Assembly: GCA_002189035.1 (NCBI GenBank)
Contig: NEEC01000002.1
Span: 868,001-932,000 of the forward strand
DNA: 64,000 bases
Direction: 5' to 3'
From: Utricularia gibba
Taxonomy: Eukaryota > Streptophyta > Magnoliopsida > Lamiales > Lentibulariaceae
Position 1 is the stretch's first letter. Every line of letters begins with the position of its first letter. Under the pieces are notes generated by a model that was not told the origin of the DNA, ran no database searches, and saw only the letters and a program-made list of their open reading frames with translations. This document shows, piece after piece, positions 1 to 11,528 of the stretch. The translations under genes were made by a program, and so were the position numbers.

Positions 1-529
1 AATCGCTGCTTGGAAAGCTTGGGGGAAATGCGATGAAATTTCGCACCTCCGAAAGTTTCGTGGGAAGCAATTCACCTGTGCCACCTTCTACCTAGTCTCA
101 TATCGGCGATTCCAGGTGCGTAGATTGGATCTTCTGTACAGTTGCTTTCGTTGATTGGTAATATTTTTTTCGCTTAGATTTACTTTCTGCAGTGTATTCC
201 CCTAATGCGGCATATGCAAGGACTAATTATGGAGAAATGGCGATATTTTGGTTTTCTGGTGTTGTTTTCATCTCACTGTTAGGTGGAGAATTTGTGTGTT
301 TTATTGGTCGTGGTGTATGGGGTTGATTTGGGTTTGGAGATGTTTTGTATTCGACTTTCTTGCTGAGTTTTAGGTGCCTTGTGGGTTTGGTGTTTGGAAT
401 GGTTTAATTAAAATAGTTCTCATTTGGGATTTTTGAGATAGAAGAGGTACACATAGAATGGTGAAAAATGTTTTATGGACTTCAATATTCTGATGACTGA
501 CAACTTGTATGTAGCACTTGGAAGAAGAG

Positions 530-1303
530 ATGGATGATGTAATAACAGATATCCCACCTCCATCAAGGTTTCTGATTGAAGATTTGAACAATTTCACTCT
601 CCGGGATCCTACACTTCCGACTCCGTTCCTTGATCTCTTTGGTGCTGATGCTAAGCAAACCTTGTCCCCTTCACTCCTCATCATTGCGATGTCTTCCTCC
701 TCTATCCATATTTTACAACACTCGTCCCCGAAAACTCCATTAGGAGCTCTTGTTTTACCTGGTCTCTTGCCTGATGAAAGCAAATCATGTGACATCTATG
801 CCCTCGATAGTTCTAATAAACCTGTTGTGTTCGTGTTGGTTCATACCCCAATTTCTCCTGAGAGAACTCATGCAGTTGCCAAATCACTGATTGGTGATAA
901 GATCAACCCTCAGAATGTTTTGATTCTAGATTCTATCCAGAGCTGTAATTTCCGGGGAAAGCTTATGCATGACGAAGTGACTGTTTTCAAACTGGAGACA
1001 TCACTCGAGAGAAAAAACGCTGATGCCGGGGATTGTCTTCTCAGACAAGTTAACTACTACCCTTCTGGAAGCGTAGTGGATGGACTGGCTGCAGCACTTT
1101 TGGCACGCTGCGAAATGAAAAGGATCAAGGGCAGCCTGTGCTTGTCATGGCCTGAATTCGGTATCCCGGTTATGTCTATGATCAAGTCCATTCTGGAGAA
1201 GGATGTGCTGAGTGGCGTAGAGTTCAGTGTTGATGGAAACCATGAAGAGTATCTGAAGCTGAGCCGGAGGAAGCAGAGTAGATGCTCTGACTTGTATGCT
1301 TAG
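530..1303 (+). CDS. Possible proteasome assembly chaperone 1-like protein
   Basis: One open exon of 257 codons from the ATG at 530 to the TAG at 1301-1303. A strong donor (CAG|GTGCGT after 115) and an acceptor (TATGTAG at 514) suggest a 5' UTR intron of about 400 bp, which puts the ATG near the start of the second exon. The N terminus is acidic and proline-containing. The middle has alternating hydrophobic strands (VVFVLVHTP, NVLILDSIQS) and a NFRGK motif; the C-terminal half has GLAAALLARCEMKRI followed by a short basic tail. There is no signal peptide or membrane segment, which fits a soluble protein. The fold pattern and some motifs recall plant proteins annotated as proteasome assembly chaperone 1, which help build the 20S alpha ring, but this is recall and no diagnostic catalytic motif exists. 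It runs towards the SAMDC gene, with about 390 bp between the stop codons. The gene is secure; the function is tentative. Confidence 0.6.
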   Translation: MDDVITDIPPPSRFLIEDLNNFTLRDPTLPTPFLDLFGADAKQTLSPSLLIIAMSSSSIHILQHSSPKTPLGALVLPGLLPDESKSCDIYALDSSNKPVVFVLVHTPISPERTHAVAKSLIGDKINPQNVLILDSIQSCNFRGKLMHDEVTVFKLETSLERKNADAGDCLLRQVNYYPSGSVVDGLAAALLARCEMKRIKGSLCLSWPEFGIPVMSMIKSILEKDVLSGVEFSVDGNHEEYLKLSRRKQSRCSDLYA

Positions 1304-1695
1304 CTCTTGAGCCCTTGTGCAACTTGTGCCCATTTTGCATTCTTCACTCGGGGATATCTGTTCTTACAATTACACTGAACATCTCCCGTTCTACTAGGCA
1401 TTCATTTTCCATATGGGAGTTAGACGCCAGTGTTGGGTTTCCTTGTAAACAATTCATGTTCTCAAGCTGCAAACTTTGACAACAATTGCATAGATGGATA
1501 TTGGATAGTGGTGGTAGGCAAACCAATGAATTTATTAGCTAGGAAATGAAAGAGTTCAAAGGCGACATAACCGTCGCGAGCAGGCACAGACAACCGCACG
1601 CACAACTACTAACGACATAGTCGTCACTGTTTATTGGAAGCAGACAATAACAAGCTGGAAAATGCAACTCCTTTTCTTGTTCATCTTCGACTGGA

Positions 1696-2784
1696 TCATT
1701 CTTCCCTGCCGTCCGTATCGGAATCTTCTCCAGCGAAGCATTTCAGAATGGATATCGGAGACCCGCAGAACCCAGTAGTCATCACGAACTTTTGGAACAT
1801 GATCGATCCTCCCAGCTCAAGGCCCTCGGTATATTTTTCTTCACAGGAGTAGCCTTCGATGTCAAGTTCCCGGATATGATCATAGAGTTCAGTGCCATAT
1901 TCAGCATGCACGGAGATGGAGAACTCCTGTGGTTCAAAACAAGATAGAACCCTCTTGATCAGCAGTTCCAGATTCATATTCTTCAAGTCGTATCCAGAAG
2001 CTTCGAAGCTTGCATAGCTAAATCCATCCTCCGGTGTAATGTGGATAGTGGACAATGCAGCATCTTCTATAGAGTTCATCGAGTAGCCACATGGCTCGAA
2101 CTCGAAGTCACAGATATCAGATTCAGGAAGAATGTCTCTTATACCAGATGTCTTGGTCATCAGAGGAGCCGAGCTGGACTCAGCCTTGTAGAAAACAGAA
2201 GCCTTCTTCCTGTCCAATCCTGTCATGCACATTTCCAAGGTGTAAACCGGATCAACAGCTTCAGTGGCATCAGCGGACGCAGAGTAAACATGCCATTTTT
2301 TCGGTTCTTCAGGGTTTCCTATCACATAGGCTTTGCTGCCATGGGAACCAAGATTACCAAAATAACTATCAAGGACAGCCACTTCTTCAGAAAAGCTGCG
2401 GTGGGGAAATGTCTGAGCTCCAGGGAAAATAAAGCTTCCACGGGTATAGATGACATTCTTGACAGATAGACGCTTGGACTCGGCCAACTTCAGGATGGCA
2501 GGGACTGAGAGAAGCAGCTTTGTTGTCCCACAAGTCTTGATGATGATCTTGTAAGGGTACACGAACAGGCTCGATTCGGAGAGGACATAGGAATCAAGAT
2601 GCTCATTAGACCGAGAGGAAACTATTGTGCATTCAGCAGGTTGTAGAAACTCATCGAGCTGGGACTTGGAAAGAGAGCGAAGACCCTTGCCTTCCGGATC
2701 AGCAAAATATCCAGGCTCAATGAAGGAAATCTCAAGCCTCTTTTCATAACCTTCAAATCCGATTGCAGAAGCAGTGACAGCCAT
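1696..2784 (-). CDS. SAMDC: S-adenosylmethionine decarboxylase proenzyme
   Basis: A 362-residue intronless coding region. It makes decarboxylated S-adenosylmethionine, the aminopropyl donor for spermidine and spermine, in the cytosol. The N terminus has the family sequence [14 protein letters not shown]. The self-cleavage site is visible as [14 protein letters not shown]; cleavage between Glu70 and Ser71 would give the beta and alpha chains, with Ser71 converted to the pyruvoyl cofactor. The [11 protein letters not shown] and FPHRSFSEE motifs and the PEST-like [11 protein letters not shown] stretch of the alpha chain are also intact. The length matches plant enzymes. I chose the ATG at 2784 over an in-frame ATG 8 codons upstream because the plant family starts directly before the SAIGFEG block. 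Translation is probably controlled by spermidine and spermine through the two upstream ORFs in the leader. A minus-strand AATAAA lies about 60 bases past the stop. Confidence 0.97.
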   Translation of the reverse strand: MAVTASAIGFEGYEKRLEISFIEPGYFADPEGKGLRSLSKSQLDEFLQPAECTIVSSRSNEHLDSYVLSESSLFVYPYKIIIKTCGTTKLLLSVPAILKLAESKRLSVKNVIYTRGSFIFPGAQTFPHRSFSEEVAVLDSYFGNLGSHGSKAYVIGNPEEPKKWHVYSASADATEAVDPVYTLEMCMTGLDRKKASVFYKAESSSAPLMTKTSGIRDILPESDICDFEFEPCGYSMNSIEDAALSTIHITPEDGFSYASFEASGYDLKNMNLELLIKRVLSCFEPQEFSISVHAEYGTELYDHIRELDIEGYSCEEKYTEGLELGGSIMFQKFVMTTGFCGSPISILKCFAGEDSDTDGREE

Positions 2785-2927
2785 TTGAGGAAGCAGAGAG
2801 AGCAGCAAGGAAGAATGCGGGCAGGAGAGCAGCGAAAAGGAGTGCAGGAAGAAAATAAAACGCTAATCTAGAAAGCAGAAAGTTTCACCACGTCCAACGA
2901 CGTGATCAGGACACTCTCTTGGGGATA

Positions 2928-3173
2928 TCAGGATGGCTTGCGGGCGCACTGCAAAAGGAGAAAATTATTTGGTGTCAGAATGCTATAACCTTCTGAGGCT
3001 GAGAAACAATACTTTGGGCTCCTTCGTAAAAGTTGGAAGCTTACGTTGGAGTAGGCAGCAGATCTGTACTTCTTGATTCCTCCGTTAGGGCGAACGTCTT
3101 CAGTGATGTAGCCAAGGGGAGCTTCGTAAAAGGACCTACTACTGGACTTCTTTTTTCCACCTTTAGACTCCAT
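2928..3173 (-). CDS. SAMDC leader small (sequence-conserved) uORF, spliced
   Basis: A 49-codon uORF in the SAMDC 5' leader, in two exons: 3173-3045 and 2948-2928 (minus strand). Exon 1 gives MESKGGKKKSSSRSFYEAPL and continues to RSAAYSN; exon 2 gives CARKPS and a TGA. This is the highly conserved plant SAMDC uORF, whose peptide stalls ribosomes when polyamines are high and so represses the main ORF. The splice sites are GTAAGC at 3044 and TTGCAG ending at 2949. The intron is exactly 96 nt and has no stop in the uORF frame. The uORF stop lies 143 nt upstream of the main ATG. A further leader intron probably ends at 3191 (CTTGTAG). Confidence 0.95.
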   Translation of the reverse strand: MESKGGKKKSSSRSFYEAPLGYITEDVRPNGGIKKYRSAAYSNVSFQLLRRSPKYCFSASEGYSILTPNNFLLLQCARKPS

Positions 3174-3181
3174 TAGATCAT
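3173..3181 (-). promoter_or_regulatory. SAMDC leader tiny uORF, overlapping the small uORF by 1 nt
   Basis: On the minus strand the sequence reads ATG ATC TAA, and the last A of the stop is the first A of the small-uORF ATG (ATGATCTAATGG). This one-base overlap is the arrangement known for plant SAMDC leaders: the tiny uORF limits initiation at the small uORF when polyamines are low. It lies just inside the second leader exon. Confidence 0.9.
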
Positions 3182-4030
3182 CAATGTTTTCTACAAGAAA
3201 ATAAGATACATTTAGAGACACATTCTGAAGCATCAAATATCACAAAGAGCTGCGCACTTGTATAAAAAAAGGCATCAGAACCCAAAGCAAACACGACACC
3301 ACACCCAAAAAAAAACAGAGCATCAGGCACATTAATCTAGAATCACGCGAAAAACATAAACAATGTACTTCTCAAGAGTGAATTTTGAAGATACGAAAAC
3401 CCTACATCTCCTCAACTGCTTTCTACAGGATATCTAAAAACAACGAAAATCGCGGTGGCAACGAATAACAAACATGAACATCTACGAAACGCCGGAAGTT
3501 ACAGTCTTTAAACCGCTAAATCTTTATAAGCTGACGCGGAATTCACACACGAAACGCATAGACGCTGTATCTCGGGCGTTAAAACAATCATTCCACACAG
3601 TCTAGATCTGACATGAAGCGAACGTCTACCGAACGCTCTACGCATTCGTTGTCCTCCGTACAAAACACTTAAAAAAAAGATTTCCGGAAAGCAACAACAC
3701 ACCATTCATGCATAAACGTTTTCAAACTTACATTCAGATTTCTGATTTGTTTTTCCAAAATTCCAAAAGAAAACAAAATCTTCTTCAATGGTTCCTGCAC
3801 GGAAATCAACACAACAAAATCAAGAAAAACAAAAACGCAAAACCATCCGGTTCAAAACTCATCGAAGCCGCTTACAAAGATCTGAAAAGGCTTTCGCACG
3901 CCGCTCACGAAAGAGACGATCTCTGGGAATGCGAGGAAGACGAATTTATCGGCAGGGTATAAAATACACGGTTAGGTTGTTTGGAGCGAGTCTCGTGGAG
4001 GCACGGGAAATATGGGTGGACGTTTGCATA

Positions 4031-4038
4031 TATTTATA
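4031..4038 (-). promoter_or_regulatory. Probable TATA box of SAMDC
   Basis: Minus-strand TATAAATA in a GCTATAAATATATGC context, about 855 bp upstream of the small uORF. The distance fits a leader with one long intron (possible donor GTAAGC at 3875, acceptor at 3191). The start of transcription would be near 4000. Inferred from sequence only. Confidence 0.6.
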
Positions 4039-5610
4039 GCAGCCCCCTTTGCATGATTGCCACCAGAGTTGCATTATATTACAACCTTGCCCTTCTTTCT
4101 ATCTATTCGAAATCGGAAAAGTTCGAATTTCGTATCAGAATCAAAAATCGAAATTTCGAAAAAAAAAATTTGAACAAACTCCGAGAAATTTTAAGGAAAT
4201 TAAAATCTTGACTATAATAAAGTCCTTAACTTCCGGAGATTCCACTCATATTCGCACATTTTAAAAATAAATAATCAAAATGCAGACCAAATTTGATTCT
4301 AAATTATTGTTATTAATTCAAAAAAATCATATAATATAACAAAAAGTATATAAAAAATCAATATCGCAAATACAGTAAAAAAAGATTAATTAATATTGTA
4401 AATAATTGGGAAATAATATTGAAACTATTCCTATTTACACCTGCCGACCCAGGCGCAAGTTGAATTTATTAATTTTATGCTGAAATTAATTCCATATTTC
4501 GTCTTATTTAATATAGAAAATAAATAAATAAATAAGAGGTGTTTTGTGGGCTCCGTCGACTCTGTAGATGTAATTTTCTGTTTTGGTTTCCAAAATAGAT
4601 GAGGTTTAGAAATAATTAATGAAATAGATGATGTTTGTTTTTTGGTTTGATAAATAAATGATGTTACTAAAACATTAAATTGTAATTATTTAATTATTTA
4701 TTTTCTATGAATTTAAATGACAATAAATAATCTTATGAATTGATTATATCTAAATAATGCTTTAATATTTAATTAATTTAAATTACAAATCATTAAAAAT
4801 AAATAAATAATTTTTTACATTTATTTAAATTTAAACAAATGGTTTATATATAATAACTTGATTTTTTTTATTTTCTAAATTAAATATATGTAATTATTTA
4901 TAAGGAATTTATAGTAATATTAATTTATTTGTATTAGCAATTTTTAAAAATATATATTAAATAGCATACATTATTTTGAAATATTATGAAAATAATATAT
5001 AGTTATTTATTTAATAATTTTTAACAATAATTAGATAAATCGTTTTTATAAAATTTCGAAACTCATTTATTTTGTAAACCAAAACTCAAACATCATCTAT
5101 TTTGGAAACCATTTTTAAACATCCTCTATTTTGTCAAAGAAAAACTGAAAGTACATCTAAACAGGTCATTTACTCGTGTTTTGTGTGTGTGGCAGGCACA
5201 ACTGTCACGACAATGGTCCGTCCATGTCGTGGGGCCCGTGTGGGGCTGCTCCGGAGATATGCGTACGGGCGTGGGAAGATACAGCCAGCTGTTGGTTCTT
5301 GATTTTGAGTGCAGTGAAAGTGCGAATATACCCCTCCAACATGGCAAGACAAGGAGATAGCGCCTCTGCTGGTAACCCCACCTGGCGGCTTGGCTCGCGC
5401 CGGCTGCTTTTGACTTGGGACTCGTGGGTAGGATCCATATCTTCTGATAGAGACTGCAACGGCTGGCCTCGCTGTCGCTTTAGCCTCGGCTCCCACCCTT
5501 TAACCAGTCCACGTTCACTCTCATCACCACCCAACGGAAAACCCGCCGACGACCCTTTTACTCGGGGTGATGTATTCAGGTATAGATGGGTTGAGTCAAA
5601 ACGAATTTAA

Positions 5611-5737
5611 AATTTAAATATATAATAAATATGAATTATATTTTTTTAAAAAATAATTTTAATTAATTATTAGTGATTTATAATTTTCATATATTTTGAA
5701 CACATTATTGTATTTTTGTGATGTAGTTATTTGTTTT
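5611..5737 (+). repeat. Dispersed AT-rich repeat, copy 1
   Basis: Begins AATTTAAATATATAATAAAT, has a central TTAGTGATTTATAATTTT block, and ends near TAGTTATTTGTTTTA. The same order of blocks recurs at 5947, 28505, 37152 and 63375, and reversed at 6782, 16081, 30205 and 30385. Confidence 0.6.
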
Positions 5738-5946
5738 ATGTAACCAGATTTGTTTTTTTGTAATTATTGGTAATACATAATTTATAAATCTATATAATTT
5801 TTTATCGTATAAACTACAATACATCTATCTGTTGTATAAACTCAATTAGCATGTTGGCTATCCAAACCACACAAAGGAAATACTCTTAGTATGGTGTTAA
5901 AATTCAAGAGTTGATGAATCTAACAAGCACATATGTAATATAATGA

Positions 5947-6076
5947 TATTTAAGTATACGATAAATATAAATTATATTAAAAAAAATTTAATCTCAAATG
6001 ATTATAAATCATTCAAAATTATTATATATTTGATCACATTATTTTAAATTTCCAATGTAATATTGTTTGTTCTAAT
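5947..6076 (+). repeat. Dispersed AT-rich repeat, copy 2
   Basis: ATTTAAGTATACGATAAATA at the left, GATTATAAATCATTC in the middle, TGATCACATTATTTTAA, then ATTGTTTGTTCTAATA at the right end. It is in the same orientation as copy 1 and about 210 bp from it. Confidence 0.65.
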
Positions 6077-6781
6077 ATAATGAACATTAATCCATGGCCG
6101 AGAATGCGACTGTCATGACATTAGCGACTCTCTAGAGAAGTGGAGTATGAATGAATTTGGGTTTTAATCATGCACTTCATCAGACTACGCAACTCAAAGA
6201 ATATACGTGAGGTTCTCTTTGGAAAAGACCATTTTGAAAAATAATGATTCTATACATTTTACTCAACACAAAAAATAAATATTAATAATAAATATGATTA
6301 TTCTTCACACACATAAAAAGAGAAATAATTATTTTTTAAAATCATTAACTAGGCCCACAATTACATGAGTCCCATATTTGGTCAATAGTATATATTTTTT
6401 TAAAAGAAATATCACGAACAACAGAAAATTAATTTTCAGTTTAATGGAGAATATTCATCAAACAATAAATTATTTTAATTTATTGAATCAAATATCTGAA
6501 TAATCAATCAGAATTTTTTCATTATAAATTTATTTACTATATATTAGTTTTTATATTAGTTTTACACTCCAATTACCTGATTTCCAACATATTTATGAAT
6601 TTTCAGATATTTGATTATATAATTCAGACAGGGTCGGGCCCACGTATGGCATCTAAAGACACACTTGCTCAACCAACTTGCCTTCATTCTGTCCAATCCT
6701 TAACGATGATCTACCAAATGCAGTACGATTAATTATCATCAAGATGTGGTTTCTAAATCTGGCCACACAAAAATACGAAAT

Positions 6782-6912
6782 TATCAGAATAAATAATTTC
6801 ACATTCCTAAATTAAAATGATATTATCAAGTATATTATAAATTACTAATGATTGTTTGAGATTAATCTTTTTGAATGTGAAATATGTTTATTATATATTT
6901 GGATTTCAAGTA
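6782..6912 (-). repeat. Dispersed AT-rich repeat, copy 3 (inverted)
   Basis: On the minus strand it reads GAAATCCAAATATATAATAA, then AGATTAATCTCAAACAATC, TTAGTAATTTATAAT, and ends AAATTATTTATTCTGAT. It matches copy 2 block by block in reverse orientation. Confidence 0.65.
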
Positions 6913-7154
6913 TGTTTGTTCGATCGGTAAGATTATTAATTAATTTAAACAGAAACAATATTACTTTGGAATATTAATTCAACTAATAATAGTTGAATTT
7001 ATAATAATACAATTCCGTACACATGGGCGTGCGAAACTCTTTTATTTTCCTTTTGTTTGACTACTATACAAAGGTGCATCATGCATGAATGGAATCGACA
7101 TTCCCACACACGGTACTCCTGTAAGAAGCGGGCAAAAATGGGGGCTTCAGTGAT

Positions 7155-10100
7155 TCAACTATCTGTACAATCTGGTATCTGTGGTTTGTGTGCTTTGGGT
7201 TGCTTTTTTCTGGCCATGGCGCGTGCTGTAAATCCTACTGTGGTGCGCCTTATGGAAGTTTGTCGGAAATTCTCGCAGTGGTCGGCGTCCTCGGCTCGGC
7301 CCTCGTGCCTCATCCACTGTATCTGGGTGTGATACATTGGGAAGAACCGAGTCTGAATGCTTTTGTATACAAAGTAAGGCACCAGGGCTGAGATCACAGC
7401 GAAAAAGGTCACAATGTAGAAGGCTGGAGTCGGCGCGAGACTTTCGACGAACACTTGGTATGCAGTCGTGGAGAGGGATGGCGGTATGGCACCGTACACG
7501 ACCAGGAACAGGTACCACACAGCAACCCCGCCCCATATGAAGATGTGTTGGATCAGGGTGAAGTAGGCGATGGCCAGGGCGATTTGGCAATTCACCACCC
7601 ATACGACGCTGGTGTACATTGTGGCTCCGAGGATCTGGAAATCCGCCGGCTTGCCCCCCCGGTCGAATGCTTGAGGGGTTAAGGCTCTCGTAGTGAAGAA
7701 GAAGATGATGGCTGCGGCGCTGACGCCGTTGAGCATCCATCCGATTATCCGGCGCCAGCTGAAGAGGAGATTTTGAACACCCTCTTGGTATAGCAGAGGA
7801 AACTGTCATTTCAAGTTCAGGCATGAGGTTATGGGTGAGATGCAAAAGTGGAGTGGGAAAAAAGGCGAACCTTTACACAGTATCTTGCAGACAGGTCTTG
7901 ATCGAAGACACCCAGAGCGATCACCGGCAAGGAGGTGAAGCACACATTGTAAAGTGACAAAAACCAGTCATTGTAAGCCGGCTGCCCGGAGAATGTGGTG
8001 AAAGCTTCATAAAAGAAGACGGTGAAGCCAAATGCAAGGTTCTTGTAGAAAAAGTAGCAAATCTGCAGGAAGTTGATCAAGGATGGAGATCAGATTTGTA
8101 GGTAAGTGGCAAGTTACAGAGTCTGTTTAAGATCTGACCATTGTGGATATTCTTCTGTAGCACCAGTGCCCGTGTACCAAAAGCAAGCGCTCCAGAAATC
8201 TGAACTGAGCAATAGCAACATCGCTTGACATGGCGGCCTGGATTATACGAAGAGTGAAGTGAAGATTCAAGGCAAGAACTCGGTAAAATACAGAGCATCA
8301 GCCTTTATTCACCTGCATTCCTTCAACACCACTTATTCCGATTCCGATATCAGCTTCTTGAAGCATTCCCACATCGTTGGCTCCATCACCAATTCCTAGA
8401 GTTGTTTTCTTTGTCCCTTCTTTGACTAGCCTCGTCACCTGCATATTCAGAAGCATTGTCAATACTTACAGAAACTGATGCAGAAAGGCAGGGAGTGGTC
8501 AGAACTCACCAGGGCTTTCTGCTTTGGAGACGAGCGGCAGCAAATAACAGATGCGCAGCCTATGGCAAGTTCAAGAAACATATGTTTCACATCATATTCT
8601 AGAGCATAGACAAGGGACTTCCCATCAATTATCAAGGCAAAAGCATCGGTGTTATGTTTGGATACTTCAGCCTGTCCATGGGTGATTTGCTGGAGGACTC
8701 GTATCTTTGAAGCCTGCACAATAAAAGTTCAGCTGTGACTGTGTACTTTTCCATTGGCATTGTGCTGCAGTTTACACTTACCTCAGCAATTGCATGTTTG
8801 TCACCTTCTTTCTCCAATGCTAAAATTTCAGGTTGGTCTAAGGTAATAATAATTTGTCTCATTCCTTGTCTGAGTATGCTGCAAGCATAGCTGCACCATT
8901 GCTTCTCACAATCAGAAGGCAACTATGGATCTGGTTCTTGTTCATTTCTCTGATAAATTTACATGAATAGAGCTACTATACCCAATGTTGATTGCAGTTT
9001 CCATTTTGTCTCCGGTCAGAACCCATAGTTTTATTCCTGCTTGAGCAAGTTTGTCTATGCATTCAGGAACCTGAAAGGAAGAACGTGAGAACCAAAAGAG
9101 GAATCTGCACTGAAGACATTTTTTGATGGAGCTCACCCCTTTTTGAAGCTTGTCCTCAACAGCCGTTGCACCTAAAAGAATCAGATCTTTCTCAACTTCA
9201 TTGGTGGCATCATCAACCAGCGCATCACGATCAGCAGATACGGAGTTTTTTGCAGTTAAGAATTTGGCATTGAAGGCATTGTATTCCTCTGTGCTGAGTT
9301 CCCGATAAGTAAGAATCAGAGTCCTCAAACCTGCATCAGCATACTCGTCCACATGATGTCTGGTCTCTTCTTCGTATTCCCTTCCATGTTTTGCGAGTCT
9401 CTCAAACATGACACTGTAAATGAGATCATACGATCAGGAGGATGTTTGATACACAGTCTATCAGATGCACATACAGGGAAATGGAAGGAAGCAGAGGAAG
9501 TAACCTGTCTGCACCTTTACAGAGCAAGAAAAACCTCCCATCCTCATCTTTTATGATCACAGACATTCGCTTTCTTGCACTGTTGAACTCCAAAACATTC
9601 AGCAGGCTGTACACTCTGCAGTCACCAAAAAACTCTTGAGGATATGAAGGAAGATTGAGTGTAAGATGGCATTTTTCAAGGGAACCGACCTCTCAACCCG
9701 TTTTCCAGAAGCAAGATCAAATTCATTGATGGCAACACTGGTTTGAGTTCTCCTAAAAAACTCAAAGCCAAGTTCCCTGGCTGCAATGACAAAAGCAGCC
9801 TCATCAGGTGACTCGGCTTCATAGGTTACCTTCCCAGACCTTTCATCAACATCAGGTATTACTGTGTGACAAACAGCCAGCAAACGGAAGAACATTTGGA
9901 TGATGCTGCGGTGCTGCTCATTCACCCAGTTTCCATTCACAATTCGCTCATCTACAAAGTTATATCCTTTGACAGATAAGCCTCTTGAGGTATGCTCAAT
10001 GTCATCTTTTCCATTTGCTAATGAACTGCTGCCTTCTCTTTTAGCCATTGCCTTTTCAACCTCAGTGACACCCCGGCCATAGGCTATACCAGCAATGGAG

Positions 10101-11528
10101 CATTTGATGAACTCCATGGAGTTGCAAGTCAATGTGCCGGTCTTGTCAGAGAGGATGGTATCAACTTGGCCTAATTCCTCCATAAGATTCGAGGTACGGG
10201 CGTTTGCTGGTTTATCAGTGTCTTCATAGTACATCTTAGCATCTTGGTTGATGAAAATGGTTTGAAGAATTTTAACAATCTCTATAGATACATACAATGA
10301 AATAGGTATCAAATAGCCGTAAAGCTGCATTACTGTCAAGAAGTGATATATCCCTGCAACAGGAGCTCTATGCGGATCATAGAAGACGGTAGTATTTTCC
10401 GGTTGAAGATACCATCTTTGATGCCCTTTATCCAGATCTCTTCGTGTCACAATACCAAAGTACACGGATCCAATAAGAGACATCACAGAAAGAAGACCAA
10501 AGAGCATGTAGATAAGCTTGTCCATTTTTTTTTCAACATTGCTTCTCTTTGAAGGTGGATCCATGGCATTCTGCATTACCTTTGTGTCATGCCCTGTAAA
10601 GATCACAGCTCCATAGATATACTCCGTGTTCCGCAGCTTAGAATCACGGAGCAGCAGTTGTTGAGGTGATAGAGGATATTGCTGTTCTTCATACTCCATA
10701 CTACCAACAAAACTGTATAAGTTAGCATTAGGATCTTCACATTTGACAACAGCCCTGAAGTTCTTTACATCTTGATTTTCAGTCACTGATGAGGTCACTT
10801 CTAATGCTTGTTTAAGTTTTAAATTCGTCTCTCCATCAAGATTCATCGTCTCGACGTAGCACACAGCATCTTCATAACTAGATGAAATCAATACCAAATC
10901 TGCAGGAAAGAACTCATCTTTCAAAACCTTCACTATGTCTCCTACGCTCAGACTTTTCCATGGTGTCCCCTCGAACTCTCCTTGACCTTGATGAACCATA
11001 ACTCTTCTATTGTTCACCTCGATATCCTAATATTCAGCAAAATAACCTTGATGAACAAAGTCAAACTAAGTAGAATCATCAGATGAGATGTTTGTTCATT
11101 GCAAGGAAAGCAAATTTTATTACCTGCTGTTTTCTTCTCCAATCTTCAATTCCCTCTTTGACCATACTGATGCCAATCACTATAACAAGGGGAATGACGG
11201 CACTTGTTGCAGAGTAAGGAGCCAGCGGTGTAAAAGACAATATACCTGTGACTAGGAAGTAGAAGTTAGCGACTCTTCTGAACTGCTCAAACAGAGACTT
11301 GGGGAAGAATGAAACTGCTGTGTACTTTGTTGTCTTAACATAGTTATCAGCATAATTCCTAAGACTTGCTTCTTGCCCATTTGGCTCGTTGCAGTAAACT
11401 ACTCGAGAAAAACCAGGCCCACCAATCTGGGAATGACCATCTTTTGCCTCCGCCTTCCTACACTTGAAAGTGTATATCTTACTCAAATGCAGCTTCTTTT
11501 TCTTCCCCGTCCCCATTTCACTCCCCAA
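7155..11528 (-). CDS. Phospholipid-transporting P4-ATPase (aminophospholipid flippase, ALA type)
   Basis: Eleven exons on the minus strand: 11528-11124, 11026-9690, 9615-9505, 9413-9137, 9070-8982, 8890-8782, 8713-8510, 8438-8313, 8237-8139, 8062-7871, 7802-7155. They join in phase to 1198 codons, the usual length for plant ALA proteins. P4-ATPases move phospholipids from the outer to the cytosolic leaflet of secretory-pathway or plasma membranes, usually with an ALIS beta subunit. Visible motifs are the DGETNLK actuator loop, PISLY in TM4, DKTGTLT with the phosphorylated Asp near residue 429, the KGAD nucleotide-binding motif, [12 protein letters not shown], and GDGANDVGM in the hinge. The C-terminal third holds TM5-10 and a basic tail. 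A second in-frame Met lies four codons after the first; either could start. All introns are GT-AG. The motif set resembles the ALA8-12 group, but I cannot assign a member. Confidence 0.95.

Larger units (their letters stand above)
4040..7154. other. Intergenic region, AT-rich, with a GC-richer island
   Basis: No gene could be supported. Most of it is strongly AT-rich and contains three copies of a dispersed AT-rich repeat (listed separately). A GC-richer island at about 5160-5600 has overlapping open frames on both strands, but none has recognisable protein motifs or splice logic, so I treat it as non-coding; it could be promoter-like or a degraded element. The last few hundred bases are the 3' flank of the ATPase gene. 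Confidence 0.6.

Noticed and set aside
2041-2469. Long plus-strand open frames opposite SAMDC
   Set aside because: They lie wholly inside the SAMDC coding exon and have no family features.
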